Origin: Acanthosoma haemorrhoidale
Taxonomy: Eukaryota > Arthropoda > Insecta > Hemiptera > Acanthosomatidae
Direction of reading: 5' to 3'
Assembly (NCBI GenBank): GCA_930367205.1
Contig: OV884011.1
Coordinates: 85,545,474-85,609,473 of the forward strand
Length of the DNA stretch: 64,000 nt
This document shows, piece by piece, positions 27,501-38,058 of the stretch. Position 1 is the stretch's first letter. Every line of letters begins with the position of its first letter. The notes beneath the pieces were generated by a model, which did not search any database, had not been told where the DNA came from, and saw nothing but the letters and a program-made list of their open reading frames with translations. Made by a program: the position numbers and the translations under genes.

Positions 27501-30500
27501 CTCACAAAAGAGGAATTTAAAAGATGTTTCGAACAGTGGAATAAAAGATTGGACAAGTGTATAGACTACAATGGAGAGTACTTTGAAGGAGATTAAAGAT
27601 TTTTTGTAAAAAAAAATTAAATAAATGACTTAGTACAAAAATAGTTTGGCTTCTTTTGGGTACACCCTCATATATTAACATTTTATAGCTGCTCTTAAGA
27701 AATCCTTATAAAAAGTACACTAATTGTTGTGCACAATTTTTCACACCTGATCCAGAAAATTCACACCACTTAGGCCTTAAGGAGAAAAAATATGATCTAC
27801 CAATTTTATGATCAGGGTATTTTTGTTTAAAACTTACAAATAACTCATTTAAGGAATACAATATTAGTCATTTATTTTTGTACGATACAGTTTCCTTTTT
27901 CAGGACGTAACTCTCAGGCCTGAAACGTTTTAGGGAAATAACATACTACAAGCACTACATCCAGAAAAAAATTGAAGGTCTTAGCTCTATCTTAAACATT
28001 TCTAATTTTAAAAGAGAAAATTTTTGTTTATTCACACTCAAGTAGAGGCCTATACTGGACCGAAAATATTGTACATTTTATGCTCTTTAACATGATTTTT
28101 GTTAGAACTGAATAAATTTAAAAATAAAAACAAAGAAGGTACAGAATTTAACACAAACATCTGTAAAATGCAAAATAGGCTGACACAACCAATACCAAAA
28201 TTGCCGCTAACAAAAAACCTGAACATCCAAAAAAAATAATGAATACCTGTTTTCAACTCTCTGAGCATATTACAAACATAGGTAAAAAAAAATAAAAAAT
28301 GAATAAATTTTGTCAGCAACCATCATTAGTTGATTTATTATGGATTGACCCTATATAACCTCAGAGCCCATCGAGCACTAAATTTTCAAAAGCCAATATT
28401 TTTACAAATGGTATGAGCACTCTCATTGCTGTTACACACATCAGATGGACTTTCTCGACTAGTGATCACCTTCATTTAGCTCTCAAAGGCACGGGAGTTG
28501 TCATCCGTCAGGCTTGACCTTGGGCATTGATCATGACTTTTATTTTCTATACTTCCATACTGGGCCACCTTTAAATTGTCTGGCCCAAGTAAACACTTAG
28601 TTCTAGGACAATGTATCATCCCTAAACTGTCTTTAAACGAGTTAAAATCTCTAAGGGTTTTACCCCTTCATTGATTAAAAACCTTATAATAACATGTGCA
28701 ACAGACAAAGGAACCTCTTGCTCACTGAGCAATGAGTGACCCATGACACTTCGGACAGAACAGAGTGGAGCAGCTAACTAAGCTGGTTCTCCCTTCCTAC
28801 CACACCAACTTGCTGAGTACAATAGCAAAATTACCGTTTATATTTTAATCAACTTCATATATAGTCAAACATTTTAAATGACATTCGTAACCAATAAAAA
28901 TTAGCATAATGTTGAAAAATAGCTAGTATTCTAAGACAAAATACAGTAGTAGGAACACTGAAGACTTTGAGTATACCGTCAAGTCCATAATTCAGTAAAC
29001 AAAAAAAGCCTAATACACCTTAGAAGTATCTATTTTTATATAAATACAACTAATTGCTTACCTACAGGCATCCTCGGCCTAAAATGAGGATTAACATGAA
29101 TGTTTGTTGACTGAAATCGGCCGTACTTCTTACCAACTCCTCCTCCTCCTCCACCTCTTCCTTTTCCACCACGATTAACACCGCCTCTATTGATCTTTAC
29201 AGGATTTCGAACTGCTACTGCATCTGAAATATATTTACAGACAGATATTAGAAAAATTTTGTTTGAAATTAACAACATTATATTTTAAAATATTTTTAAG
29301 AGTAAAACTACAAAAACAGGCACCTATTTATTATTTTCATGCAGTTAATAATTAAATTTAAACCCCTAAAATGAACTCGAAAGATAAAATTACCCCCACT
29401 AATAAAAATATGGTATCTACATAAATAATTACTTGTTATTATACAGCAAGTAATACCCCCAAAATAGAGATAACTTAAAGATTGGAAAATATACCAAAAC
29501 TTTATCATATTAATTAAAAAAAACTATGAGGTGCATATGAATTAATAATAGGGTTCTTTACCAAGAGTTTCAGGAATCGCAGATGAACTTCGGGCAATAA
29601 TTTGACGTTCAGATTTAAATCTGGTTCTTTCTCCTCCAGAATTGTCATCACTATCATCTAAAATACAGAGAAAAAAAATATTAGAATTATCAATTAAATT
29701 ATAATGAATCTATAACGTGTTTAATATAAAATTCTAGTGCTAGGTTGTTATAAAGGTCCTTGTGCATGAAAACATAGTTGATTTTAAAATAACATTAAAT
29801 CCTTATCTGACTTTACACCAAGGTGAACCAACACATATGAGAGGAACACCAGCAGATGGAATTGAGAATAGGAAACAACTTAAAATCCATCACACAGTGA
29901 AATAATGAACAGCGGTGATAGTATCAAAACCCTTAAGCTTAATCGTAAGCCATAATGCCCTACCACTTAGCATATTATTATAAGAAGTATAATATTCAGT
30001 TGATATATCTGTGGTAGCCGTGAAAAAGTGGATAAGTAAAGTTATCTGAAAAATGAGTAAACCATACCTAAAAATCTCTTGTGTTGTAGTTTATTTCATG
30101 AAAAATCGGTAAAGTCTGGTTCTGTCACATGAGGAAGAATTTCCAATGTGAAGATCATGATAGCTTAATTTTGTTCGTTTAATTTAAGCAACTTGATTTG
30201 CCCAGTTCTTCCTTTAAAATTTTAGAGCTTAAAAGTTGGTATTTCTAATTAACCTTTTTTTTTAAAAAAATGCAATTTGAATTGCAAATAAAAGGTAAAT
30301 CATCTAAACTCCTTTTTATTTGTTGACATTTGCAAAGTTGGCGAAGATAAGTGCAGTAATTTATATTTTCATATATTTTGCAGTTCGGTAAGTTACCTTA
30401 ACAAGTTTTTTCAGGTAAATATTATGAACGGAACTAGCTAATTAGGATATCATAATTACCACAAAAAGAAGGGTCTTTTAGATGTGTTCAAAGAAGTTTC

Positions 30501-33500
30501 CCCTGTCTTAAAGAAGATGTTTTTCCCGATTATGTTCTTAGAGTTTAAGTACTTGAAATGTCTACCAAACCTTATTTGAACACACCTGTCTCTACTTATA
30601 ATAGACAGTTATGCTTTTTCATCCCTGACAGTTCATAATCTGGCTAATGACGAAGCTTTGATATAATAACCAAGCGAATAAGTTTCTATGGGATGATACA
30701 ATATCAGGTAGAGGATCAAATCAGATACATCTCGGGTATTTACAATTGCTGCAGGATAAGCCATCAAGTGTTAGGAAGATTACTTTTTATTTGGACACCA
30801 GCAGTGGACAAAATGAAAATAATAATATTGCAATTGTTTATATTTGTCTAGCTGATGAAGAAGAGTTTCTAACTCTTTCTTTTAGTGTAGAGGAAAATGC
30901 ATGCATCTCAATCGCGAATATAAGATTAGTATAGGAATCCCAATTGCGATCAGAGCAGCTAAAAAAAAAAGGAATTGATGGATTTGATTCCATTGATAGA
31001 TAGCCCTGTTCCAAGATTTCTATAAAAATTTGTGAGTAGTCAAAAATGATACAATTGATCCTGATTTAATAGAAGACCAGGACATCTGTTGAGAAAATAC
31101 TTGTAACAATATTATGAGAAAATTTATTTTAATAAAAGAATTTTATATTTGAAATTGATAACTAGAGTTTATCAATAGTAGTAGTTTTATAACACTGAAA
31201 AATTTGTGGCCATAAATAATTCATATCATCTTAGTATTTAGGAATTGTTACGAAACTAGAAAGTGCTCTCCGGAAAAGTCAATGATTTCATCAAATCTAC
31301 TTTTTCAAGACCTCCACAGACATACCTCAATGAATTAGTTTGATGAGAAGGCGAAAAACAATAGCAACTTGGTTCCGGTACAATTGATGTTTACTCATGA
31401 ACAACAATACTTTTCAGGACCTGTCATCTATAATCAGCTGATAAGTGGCTTTCCCTATCTTTCGAGTTTCCTATATTTGTTAAAACTCTTTTGTTTATAA
31501 AATTGTTATCATTTACATCCTCTATTAAATTATGTACCCAAACAGTATTTATGATTCATTTATTATCAGGTCGAGTCATAAGTAACTTCCGATGCAGCTA
31601 ACTAGAATCTATTATTCGTATCTACCCGCTATGAGTTACCATGAGAACAAGTTTTTGTTTTCACTATATAGACAAGGCTTCAGTTAGTCTTTTGTCAACT
31701 GTTTTGTGTGATACACATTACGTTAAACTGTTTTTTTCAACCTCTGAAATGGAGAGTCAAAAGTACATATTTGTCATGTAACGCTTTGGGAATTTGAACA
31801 AGGCAACAGTGCTAGGGCGACAGCTGAAAAAATATGCAGTGTATATGGTGAAGGACTAATAAGTAATCGGGCAGTTAGAAATTGGTTTATAAAATTCTGT
31901 TCTGGGGGTACGACCTTAAAAAGACGAACCAAGGGCGGGACGTCCTTTCGACTTTGACGACAACCTTTTAAAGGCAATATTATATATCCACATCAATAAC
32001 AAGAGGTATAGTAGGAAGGTTGAATGCATCACAATCAACTGTTAACCACCACCTGGAGAAATTAGGAAAAGTCAGCAAGTTAGGAGTGTGGGTATCTCAC
32101 AATCTCAGTGAACGGAATAAAGAAGATCGCATGTCAATCGCCACAAGTCTGCTATCAAGGGTAAAAATTGTGCCTTTTTTAAACAGGATTGTAACAGGCT
32201 ATGAAAAATGGGTTACCTATGACAATATAGTCCGCAAAAGACAGTGACTTGATAAGGATCAACAACCCATACCAGATCTGAAAGCAAATCCATGGCAAAA
32301 AGATTTTATTGTGTGTATGGTGGGATTGTCAAGGAATAATTCACCATGAGTTGTTGAAGTCAAATTTAACGATTACTCCGGATAGATAGGTTCAGCAGTT
32401 GCAAAGAGTGCAAGAGAAACTCCATAAAAAGCGACCTGCACTCGTCAAATTAATATAATTTTGTTATTTAATGAGAGCAAAATAAATTTCTCATAAAAAA
32501 ACAGAAGTTACTTATGACTCGACCTATCGACCATTATATAATGCAACTGAAATTTCCAAACAAACAATTGTGATTCAGTTTTATTATGTCATAACTGGAA
32601 TAAAGGATTGACTGCGAAGGCAAGCTAAAGGAACTGTTCGATCAGAATTGAAGAGGTGTTGCAGCACTTAAATTCTCAGGACTTTTGTGAGAACCTAAAT
32701 GAGGCATAGTGAAAAGTATTTTCAGGTTATTCAATTAAATCATTAACATTTGGATATAATACGAACCATTATCATGAAAAGCAATCGGAATCCTTTTTTT
32801 CTTATTTCCATTTTCAATAACCTAAAAAAATATATGCATATAAATACTAAATAGAGACAAATTTATCTAGACAACAATAAAAATGAACAATAAATATTAA
32901 AGTATAAAGTAGTTTATAGTTCTGCCAAGACTAGATAACAACATTAGCTCTTCATAGCATGATATTTAATATTAGGCCAGTAGGTGGTTGCAACGGTATG
33001 TTAAGTGGAGTGAAGGTGTCTGCACAACCAAATGAACTCATTCTTAGAATGAAGGATGGTCACCAATACTAAGCTAAGTGAAGTTGACTTCACAAAGGTC
33101 AGTAGGACATAGGATCAAATCCAACCTGGTCCATTTTCAAAGCTGACTCCGTTTCCCCCTTCCCGCCCACTTTAATCTGTCCTCTTCAACCTATCTACCA
33201 TCCTTCAACGTGACAGTAAACTACCCCTTACTAACAGATTTTTTTTTTGTCATGCATAAGTTTTCTTGAATGTGTTTTTTTTATATAATCATTTTCAAAA
33301 TAGACTCTGTAGAAACGTTAAATGAGCAGGTCAGGAATCACAAATAATTATATTCCCCCTAAAATATAAAACACATGGGCAATAGTAACAAAATTATCAT
33401 CTGGCAGAAGATTCCCACAGATTCTTGGGTATAATCACAGATAAGACAAAAAAAAAAAAATATATATATATATTGTTGTGATATTTTAAAATGATGATTT

Positions 33501-36500
33501 TTAATAGTGTTTGTTTAAATAAACTCGGAATTAGCGAGCATTGAATAACGATCCGTGATTCATTTTTGAAAGTATGAACGTTTTTATTGTTGTCATATTA
33601 ATTATTAATAATTGAAATAAAATAATATCATATTTAATATAAATATTTATTATATAAACTTCTAATTTAAGCAAAGTAACAAATATTCAAAACAACTGGC
33701 ATTAAATAACCAGTTGAAAGTCAAGAAGGCAGCGGAGAGATGCAGATATATATACGAGCCAACAAAGGACCAAAATTCATTCGTTCTTCAGAAGGCAGGC
33801 AGAGAAGGAAGCCCCTGGCTACCTGTAGCCACCAACCCACGCTAAGGCGCCTCGTGGTTCATCAGAAGAGACTTTCATTTTCATTCAGCACGAAGACTAA
33901 GGACGCGCAAGTAAGATGAACTGAATCACACAATAGAAGAAGAAGAAGACGACCAACGAAGACTATCCACAAAGAAGCACTGGCCAGTATTAGTATACAG
34001 TTACGAATAATTCACAAGGTACCATTTTAATGTTAGTTTTAATAGTATTCTTTATTACGTACGTATTTTATTTTTGTATATCAATTTTAGTTATTCAATG
34101 TGTTATAAATAAAACCAATATTCCTTTGCCAGAAGTTTCCTATATAATTATTAACAGAACCCTGATATAACGTAAAAGTTATTAAATATAAAGTTTTTAA
34201 AATTATATGAAAAGAAAATATAATTAAATTATTATTATTAATGCATCAAGCAAATATTAGAATAATATAAATAAATTATTTTGACAATATTGGATGTGTT
34301 GTCATTCAACTTTGTGTTTTATCTACTTGACCTACTTTTGTTTTGATAAAAATATTTATATTTCTTGTTGTAAGTTCGTGTTTTTTAATTTATTTTATTA
34401 TATTTCTAAGTGGGTGCTGCCAAAGAAACATGGAATAGGTTGAGAGATAGCAAGTGTGCTTCAGCCAGAAGAAATAAAACATCTAAATCTATAACTGCTT
34501 TAACTTCCACCTAAATGTGGAAGTAAGAAAAAAATATAGCTTTCTTAGAACCATAAATGAAGGATGGGCCACAAAAGACCTCACTACAACTCACAGGTCA
34601 GTCTCCATCTTATGTAAGTCAAATTACTTGGATTTTGAACTACAGTGGAAGATAGAAATTCTGATAACTTAGAAGAGAATACACAGGGACCAGCTAAAAA
34701 AACAGAAGCAGGATCTGTCCTCAATTTGTTAAGGGATGACATTGAACAAAGAGGAAAAAAGAAAAAAAAGGAAAGGTTGAAGTAGCAACTTTTGTAACAA
34801 GAAGATAGTTAAAATTTTTTTTTTGATTCAATGTGTTGGTATACAAAACAGTTTTCTCCTACATAAACAAATATCTGTGAACAGACAACTTTTTAACATG
34901 GGGCAATAGGCGGAAGACCAAGCAGCTGCAGCAAAAAATATAAAATATATGTACATGTGATTTCAAATATCTATTATTAATTATTAATTGAAGAGACCTT
35001 TTAAAATAAAAGTATTTGAAATAATTTTTTTTTTTCTACTTACCTCAAACAAATGGCTAACTTCTCTTAACCATCGATAACATTTTTGTAACTTATGTCC
35101 ATAGATGTTATATTATTTTTTATTAGATCACAAATCTTCTGAAATTGTCATTCAGTAATAATTTAAAAATTCTTTAGTTCTCCAGACAGGGTTGTGTTCT
35201 TCGAAAAGAGTATGAAATTCTCCATGCTCCAATAACTTTTATTTGTGAGGATGGAAAAACATATTGATAGTTTTTAAACAACGATCATTTATATAAACTT
35301 AATTTATTGATTGTAAATAAATAATAAATTTATCTCCATAAACGTTGTTTAAGTGCCTTAATGTTAATAAAATTTAGAATTTTGATCAATGTACATTCAA
35401 AAAACAATGTATTTTACGTCACTTATTTAATTTTGAAAGTAAAATTAAGATTATTACTTCGAAACCGGCTTTACTTGCTGACTCACTAAGCATTGTTCAG
35501 CTCAGCTCCTCTCCACTTAGCATTGTATTGCAACCGATGGCCACCTGAACTTAGTCAGGGGAGCGAAATTGACTAACATAGAAAACTGAAAATAGTCACA
35601 TTCATTCGGACCACAGTGAAAAATCAATGAACCATGTAAATATCATGAATTAAGGACAGACTTGAGTTTTTATGTGACCAATGTGAATATTTTTCCTTCT
35701 AAATTTTAGACTAGCTTTTCTTAGCTACCAATTGAAGACCTGTATAAATCATACAATATAATCCACACATTTAACAAAGATTACAGTGAATAGCAAATAA
35801 AGGAGTTGAATTGTTTCTTGCTTGAATAAACCAAAGGTTGTTCAAGATAAACTAATGTCTAAACGGTTTACAGTGACAGACTGGATTTTTCCAAGAGCAA
35901 AATATACCAATTAAATGAACCTGAACCTTAGACAGAAATCTTAACTTAAATTTACAAATGTTGAAGAGAAACTGTATAATAAATAATTACCTCTTCATCA
36001 TTTAGAGTCAAATCTTCATCAACACCTAGCTCAAGGTAATCGTCATCTTCTGGACTCATCTTTCTAAATAACATAGTTTTGTTAGAAGTCACTACATAGA
36101 GTCAAAAATTAAATACAACAATAAACTCTACGTCATTATGATAGTACTATACTTACTCCACTTCTGTCCTATTAAATTTCACAGGTTTCTAGGTCAAAAA
36201 AAAAAAAAGATCAGTAAAAAGGAAGCACTATAATGTAGTTATAAAACTAGCAGGACATTTACTCACAATATCATCACCATCATCAGCTAAAAGAGCATCT
36301 TCTTCGGCAAGATCTAATTCTTCAAAATTGGTTTCACTTAAATCACCGTCTTCCAGTAAGTCATCACTATATAGAAAGATTTTGTTACATAATTAACTTA
36401 TTGCTTATCACTCAAAAGACGTAATAATGTATAATATTGTAAGGAATTATATTGAAATAGAAAATTATTGAATTAAAATAAGAAACTAACTTGGAATCAG

Positions 36501-36504
36501 CCAT
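4300..36504 (-). CDS. RBM33-like: RBM33-like RNA-binding protein, complete, 18 coding exons
   Basis: Exons in transcript order: 36504-36491, 36366-36267, 36188-36157, 36063-35991, 32821-32767, 29657-29562, 29223-29062, 23714-23611, 22389-22303, 20314-20222, 19692-19609, 18306-18222, 17791-17589, 13015-12892, 11187-11048, 10946-10836, 9796-9704, 4440-4300. All junctions are GT-AG and every phase joins. The sum is 1,797 nt (598 aa plus TAG). Order of parts: acidic N-terminus (1-90), basic segment RTRFKSERQIIARSSS ending IPETL (about 100-123), Gly-rich stretch and IHVNPHFRP (125-177), Pro/Gln/Gly/Tyr-rich low-complexity region (178-330), basic helix YRKKIEEQKKLREQILKQKE (about 400-420), Lys-rich patch, and a C-terminal RRM (about 524-598) with RVVAVENLSASTT and KKTAVIKF. 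The helix and the C-terminal RRM are hallmarks of vertebrate RBM33, which is about twice as long. RBM33 is a nuclear RNA-binding protein linked to mRNA export and ALKBH5 function in mammals; that role here is inference. The least certain splice site is the donor GTTCGT after 32767. Confidence 0.9.
4768..4792. repeat. (AG)n microsatellite
   Basis: About 12 AG units in the last intron of the RBM33-like gene. It makes a Ser/Leu-rich run in a spurious minus-strand ORF, which I do not call a gene. Confidence 0.9.
8490..8574 (+). repeat. tRNA-derived SINE-like sequence with pol III boxes
   Basis: TAGATCAGCTGTTAGAGC at 8496-8513 resembles a tRNA D-arm/A box. GAGTTCAAGCC at 8535-8545 resembles the B box. 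A 13-T run at 8562-8574 would terminate RNA polymerase III. The outer arms do not pair as a tRNA acceptor stem, so a tRNA-derived SINE head is more likely than a working tRNA. It lies in the last RBM33-like intron, antisense to the gene. Confidence 0.5.
16849..17480 (+). mobile_element. solo-LTR-like repeat, copy 1
   Basis: This unit opens with TGTTGTGATA and ends near TTAACAGAACC. A second copy at 33474-34162 shares the start, the CTC(A/G)GAATTAGCG(G/A)GCAT-type block, the AAGGTACCATNTTAATGTTAG block, TTATTACGTACGTATTT and the end. It has a promoter-like TATAAAG near 17144 with a TCATTCAGTT initiator-like motif about 40 nt downstream, and AATAAA in its right part, as expected of an LTR. No gag-pol sequence lies beside it, so it looks like a solo LTR. 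A clean target duplication was not found, so the exact ends are uncertain. It sits in an RBM33-like intron, in opposite orientation to the gene. Confidence 0.5.
17865..17930 (-). repeat. tRNA-like/SINE-like sequence (minus strand)
   Basis: On the minus strand TGGCACAGTTAGGAAGTG (17924-17907) resembles an A box, and GGCTCAAATCC (17880-17870) resembles a B box at tRNA-like spacing. I could not form a convincing acceptor or anticodon stem. It is probably a tRNA-derived SINE head and lies in an RBM33-like intron in the sense direction of the gene. Confidence 0.35.
18529..18574. repeat. (TA)n microsatellite
   Basis: About 23 uninterrupted TA units in an RBM33-like intron. It causes an Ile-Tyr repeat in a spurious minus-strand ORF that I rejected. 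Confidence 0.95.
20775..21053 (+). mobile_element. truncated third copy of the solo-LTR family
   Basis: Only the right part of the LTR-like unit is present. It shares CTGGCCAGTCGCGAATA, the TATCACGTA block, TTTTGCCAGAA and the terminal TATTAACAGAACC with copies 1 and 2. It has the same plus orientation as both other copies and lies just left of a deleted mariner. The left boundary is approximate. Confidence 0.45.
21115..21717 (-). mobile_element. internally deleted mariner element (copy B)
   Basis: The ends are inverted copies of GGTCGAGTCATAAGTA (left) and its complement near 21700-21717. The minus strand keeps only the transposase N-terminus: it starts at 21541 with MESQK, has a helix-turn-helix-like segment ending RAVRNWF, and breaks near DEPRAGRPSE. 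The rest, including the DDD catalytic core, is gone. At the deletion junction sits a small inverted-repeat element (21222-21341). The 5' leader and 3' end match the mariner at 31568-32525, so both belong to one family. It cannot encode a transposase. Confidence 0.75.
21222..21341. mobile_element. about 120-bp MITE nested in mariner copy B
   Basis: The ends are imperfect inverted repeats: AGGTGATCTGAAAAATTTCC at the left, and at the right the complement of GGTGGTCTGAAAAGTTTCC. There is no coding capacity between them. It interrupts the mariner exactly where its transposase ORF is lost. The terminal motif resembles ends of other mariner-type elements, but I cannot name the family. Confidence 0.55.
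24200..24720 (-). pseudogene. degenerate mariner-type transposase remnant
   Basis: Minus-strand reading across frames gives DGTWVHHYIPKLKMASK, then KAKTCHNWKS, then FHCQLLESTKNEVRQ. This follows the order of the mariner catalytic core: (D)ETWVHHY-P-K-S-W, the GKVM-like segment, and the YY--LL-----E-R segment. Several stops and frameshifts intervene, and the terminal DNAPxH and HPPYSPDLAP parts are not recognisable. It is a dead remnant in the RBM33-like intron between 23714 and 29062. Confidence 0.45.
24787..24930 (+). repeat. left arm of a large inverted repeat
   Basis: The block AAATCATGTTAAAGAGCATA, GTCCAGTATAGGCCTCTACT, AATAAACAAAAA and CTTTTAAAATTA recurs in the same order on the opposite strand at about 28107-28005. 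The arm continues at 27131 after the piggyBac insertion, where TTTTTTCTGGATGTAGTG, TTCCCTAAAA and TTTCA(A/G)GCCTGAGA match the complement of 27985-27895. The two arms are therefore copies of one older repeat, and only the left arm was split by the piggyBac. Confidence 0.7.
24942..27130 (-). mobile_element. degenerate piggyBac-like element
   Basis: The minus strand carries a broken piggyBac (PGBD) transposase: an acidic N-terminus (26800-26540), then the segment MKRFFGLIIWMGLVQIP (26360 downward). All three catalytic Asp contexts are still visible: ILCVDEPLVPF (about 26085), CTDNWYT (about 25850) and SSVDLPDQM (about 25560). A C-terminal Cys-rich tail with CSDCNDSPFLCLEC lies near 25170. Stops and frameshifts separate these parts, so it is inactive. 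The perfect palindrome GGTCACCGGTGACC occurs at both sides (24948-24961 and 26964-26977). A TTAA-containing TTAACGCGTTAA lies at the right margin, consistent with piggyBac TTAA targeting. Clear matching terminal repeats were not identified, so the ends are approximate. Confidence 0.75.
27222..27675 (+). mobile_element. 3' fragment of a mariner-type element
   Basis: Transposase C-terminal pieces are readable in shifted frames: YPPYSFNPAPCDSFLFPS (the PPYSPDLAPCD block containing the last catalytic Asp), FADVKEARTG, then KRCFEQWNKRLDKCIDYNG and EYFEGD before TAA. The terminal TTTTGGGTACACCCTCATA near 27655-27675 looks like the outer end. The 5' half and left end are missing. A 15-18 G run near 27480 interrupts the frame. 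The fragment lies between the two arms of the inverted repeat. Confidence 0.65.
27895..28107 (-). repeat. right arm of the inverted repeat, without piggyBac
   Basis: This is the reverse-complement partner of 24787-24930 plus 27131-27205. It runs uninterrupted from CTTTTAAAATTAG to TTTTTTTCTGGATGTAG (minus strand), where the left arm contains about 2.2 kb of piggyBac. It therefore approximates the empty site. I do not know what element the repeat belongs to. Confidence 0.65.
31568..32525 (+). mobile_element. mariner element with C-terminal deletion (copy A)
   Basis: Inverted terminal repeats AGGTCGAGTCATAAGTAACT sit at both ends. The plus strand encodes a degenerate mariner transposase: MESQK start region near 31750, a helix-turn-helix segment STVNHHLEKLGKVSKLGVWV (about 32035), then FLNRIVTGYEKWVTYDN, where the first catalytic Asp (normally TGDEKW) is replaced by Tyr. 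A degenerate EKLHKKRPALV-like segment follows. The remainder, including the second and third catalytic Asp, is deleted directly to the 3' end. Frameshifts and stops are present. It lies in an RBM33-like intron and is the same family as 21115-21717. Confidence 0.75.
33474..34162 (+). mobile_element. solo-LTR-like repeat, copy 2
   Basis: Second copy of the family at 16849-17480, starting TGTTGTGATA and ending TTAACAGAACC, in the same orientation. The middle contains a TATATATA-type promoter candidate followed by TTCATTCGTTCTTCAG, a GC-richer leader-like block, then the conserved AAGGTACCAT and TTATTACGTACG blocks. No internal retroelement genes flank it. It is inserted in the RBM33-like intron between 32821 and 35991, antisense to the gene. 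Confidence 0.5.
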
Positions 36505-37786
36505 GATGTAAACAACAAAGAGGAGTCAAATCTGTCAGGCTATACACATTAACTTAACCTTTACTAATACCCTGTGGGAATGAAAGTCCGGCTTTTCTTT
36601 AAAAATAAAAAAAAGTCTAAATTACGTTACAATTAATAACTAAAGACTTCTTTATATTTGGTGGTGCCTGATCTACAATCTACTAAAAAAGAAATTTATA
36701 ACATTATAAAAGTAATAATACAAATCATGGAAACGTTTCCAATTAACTAAAATTCAACGTTCAATGGAAATAATGTTATAGTTTGAAGCGGTTTTACGAA
36801 AAAATCATTTTAAAATAAGAATTGAATTCAATACATTCATGTTAAATTTAATTTGGCATGTATCTGATGTTTACGAAGATTCAGAAATCAAATTTCTGAA
36901 ACTTCACTTAACACAATAGGTCTTCCTAAAACTGATCAATTTAATTTAATTACTTCAAAAAATTACAAAAGTTACTTAGACAAGCAAATAATGATTTAAG
37001 ATAATTTTGTTTTGAAGGATATTATTTTTAAAAAAATTTGACTTTACATTTGTTAAAGATCATATTCATTTTAAATAATACTGCAAAATAACCAAAAAAG
37101 TCAAATCATGAAATTTAAGGCATTAAACTGTACTTGATGCCAAGTTTAGTGTGATTGTGAGGAAGAATTAACATTGAGGTGGGTAACGGGGGGGGGAGTT
37201 AAAGTTATCACATGTTATCCAGATTTGCAAGTACAATAAACTGAAGGGATTGAAAGTTTACCATTGGAGAGATTCTTATGTGAAAGACAAACATGACTAT
37301 TGATTTTATTATGTATTACACAACTTGAGAAGAGTTCAAAAGGTATTAAGGAACCCAAAAAATAACGGTAGACCTAGAAACAGAAGATAGAAACGGGCCG
37401 AACATCAAGCAGATATAATATTTCAAGCTAAGATCCTTGGCAAGAGAACTGAACTGAGAATGGTCATGTCTTCGGTAGATAAACGCTATATACTAGATAG
37501 GCACTACTCTTCTCCAAACTAACACTAAGCAAAGTCGGTGAAAATTTAATGCATTTTTTTTGTTTTATATAAAAAATAATAATATTGAATTATAATTTAA
37601 TTAATAGACGAAATCAATACAAAGTATTTTAAACAGTTCTAAGGACTTCAGCTACTGCAGTTTTAAAGCAGGATACGTTTTAAGGAGACATATGCAGGAC
37701 TACAGTTTAAAGACTAGTTACTTTGGGGGAGGATGGCTCATTATCACACAGAGATCGCAATAAAAAAAATGCTTGTTAATTTGGAG

Positions 37787-37836
37787 TAGATCGCGAGGCC
37801 ACTTTTACTTTAGGTTTAGCTTTGGGTTTCCAGCGA
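37787..37836 (+). repeat. dispersed direct repeat, copy 1
   Basis: The segment TCGCGAGGCCAC, TTTAGG and CTTTGGGTTTCCAGCGATGA matches, with changes, the segment at 39535-39585 (TCACGAAGCCAC, CTTAGGCG, CTCTGGGTTTCCGGCGATGA). Both are on the plus strand. I do not recognise the source; a transposon fragment is most likely. Confidence 0.45.
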
Positions 37837-38058
37837 TGAAATGGGAGTATAGAACATCAACATACGGATTAGGATTACCCGAACTTCAAGCCGAAGATTG
37901 ACATTATGATTGATCGTCTCATGTTAATACTGGTGGATTGATGATTGGACTGACGGATTTCCAGATATTTTGAAATCCAAGCTCCAATAACGGAGGTAAG
38001 TAAGACTGACAGACTTAATTATGGTGTAGTGGGAGCCGTCAGTCTTGTGCAAGCATTG

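Noticed and set aside
28050..28319. 89-codon hydrophobic minus-strand ORF that looks like a membrane protein
   Set aside because: It is T-rich composition read as Phe/Leu and overlaps the right inverted-repeat arm; no evidence of a gene.
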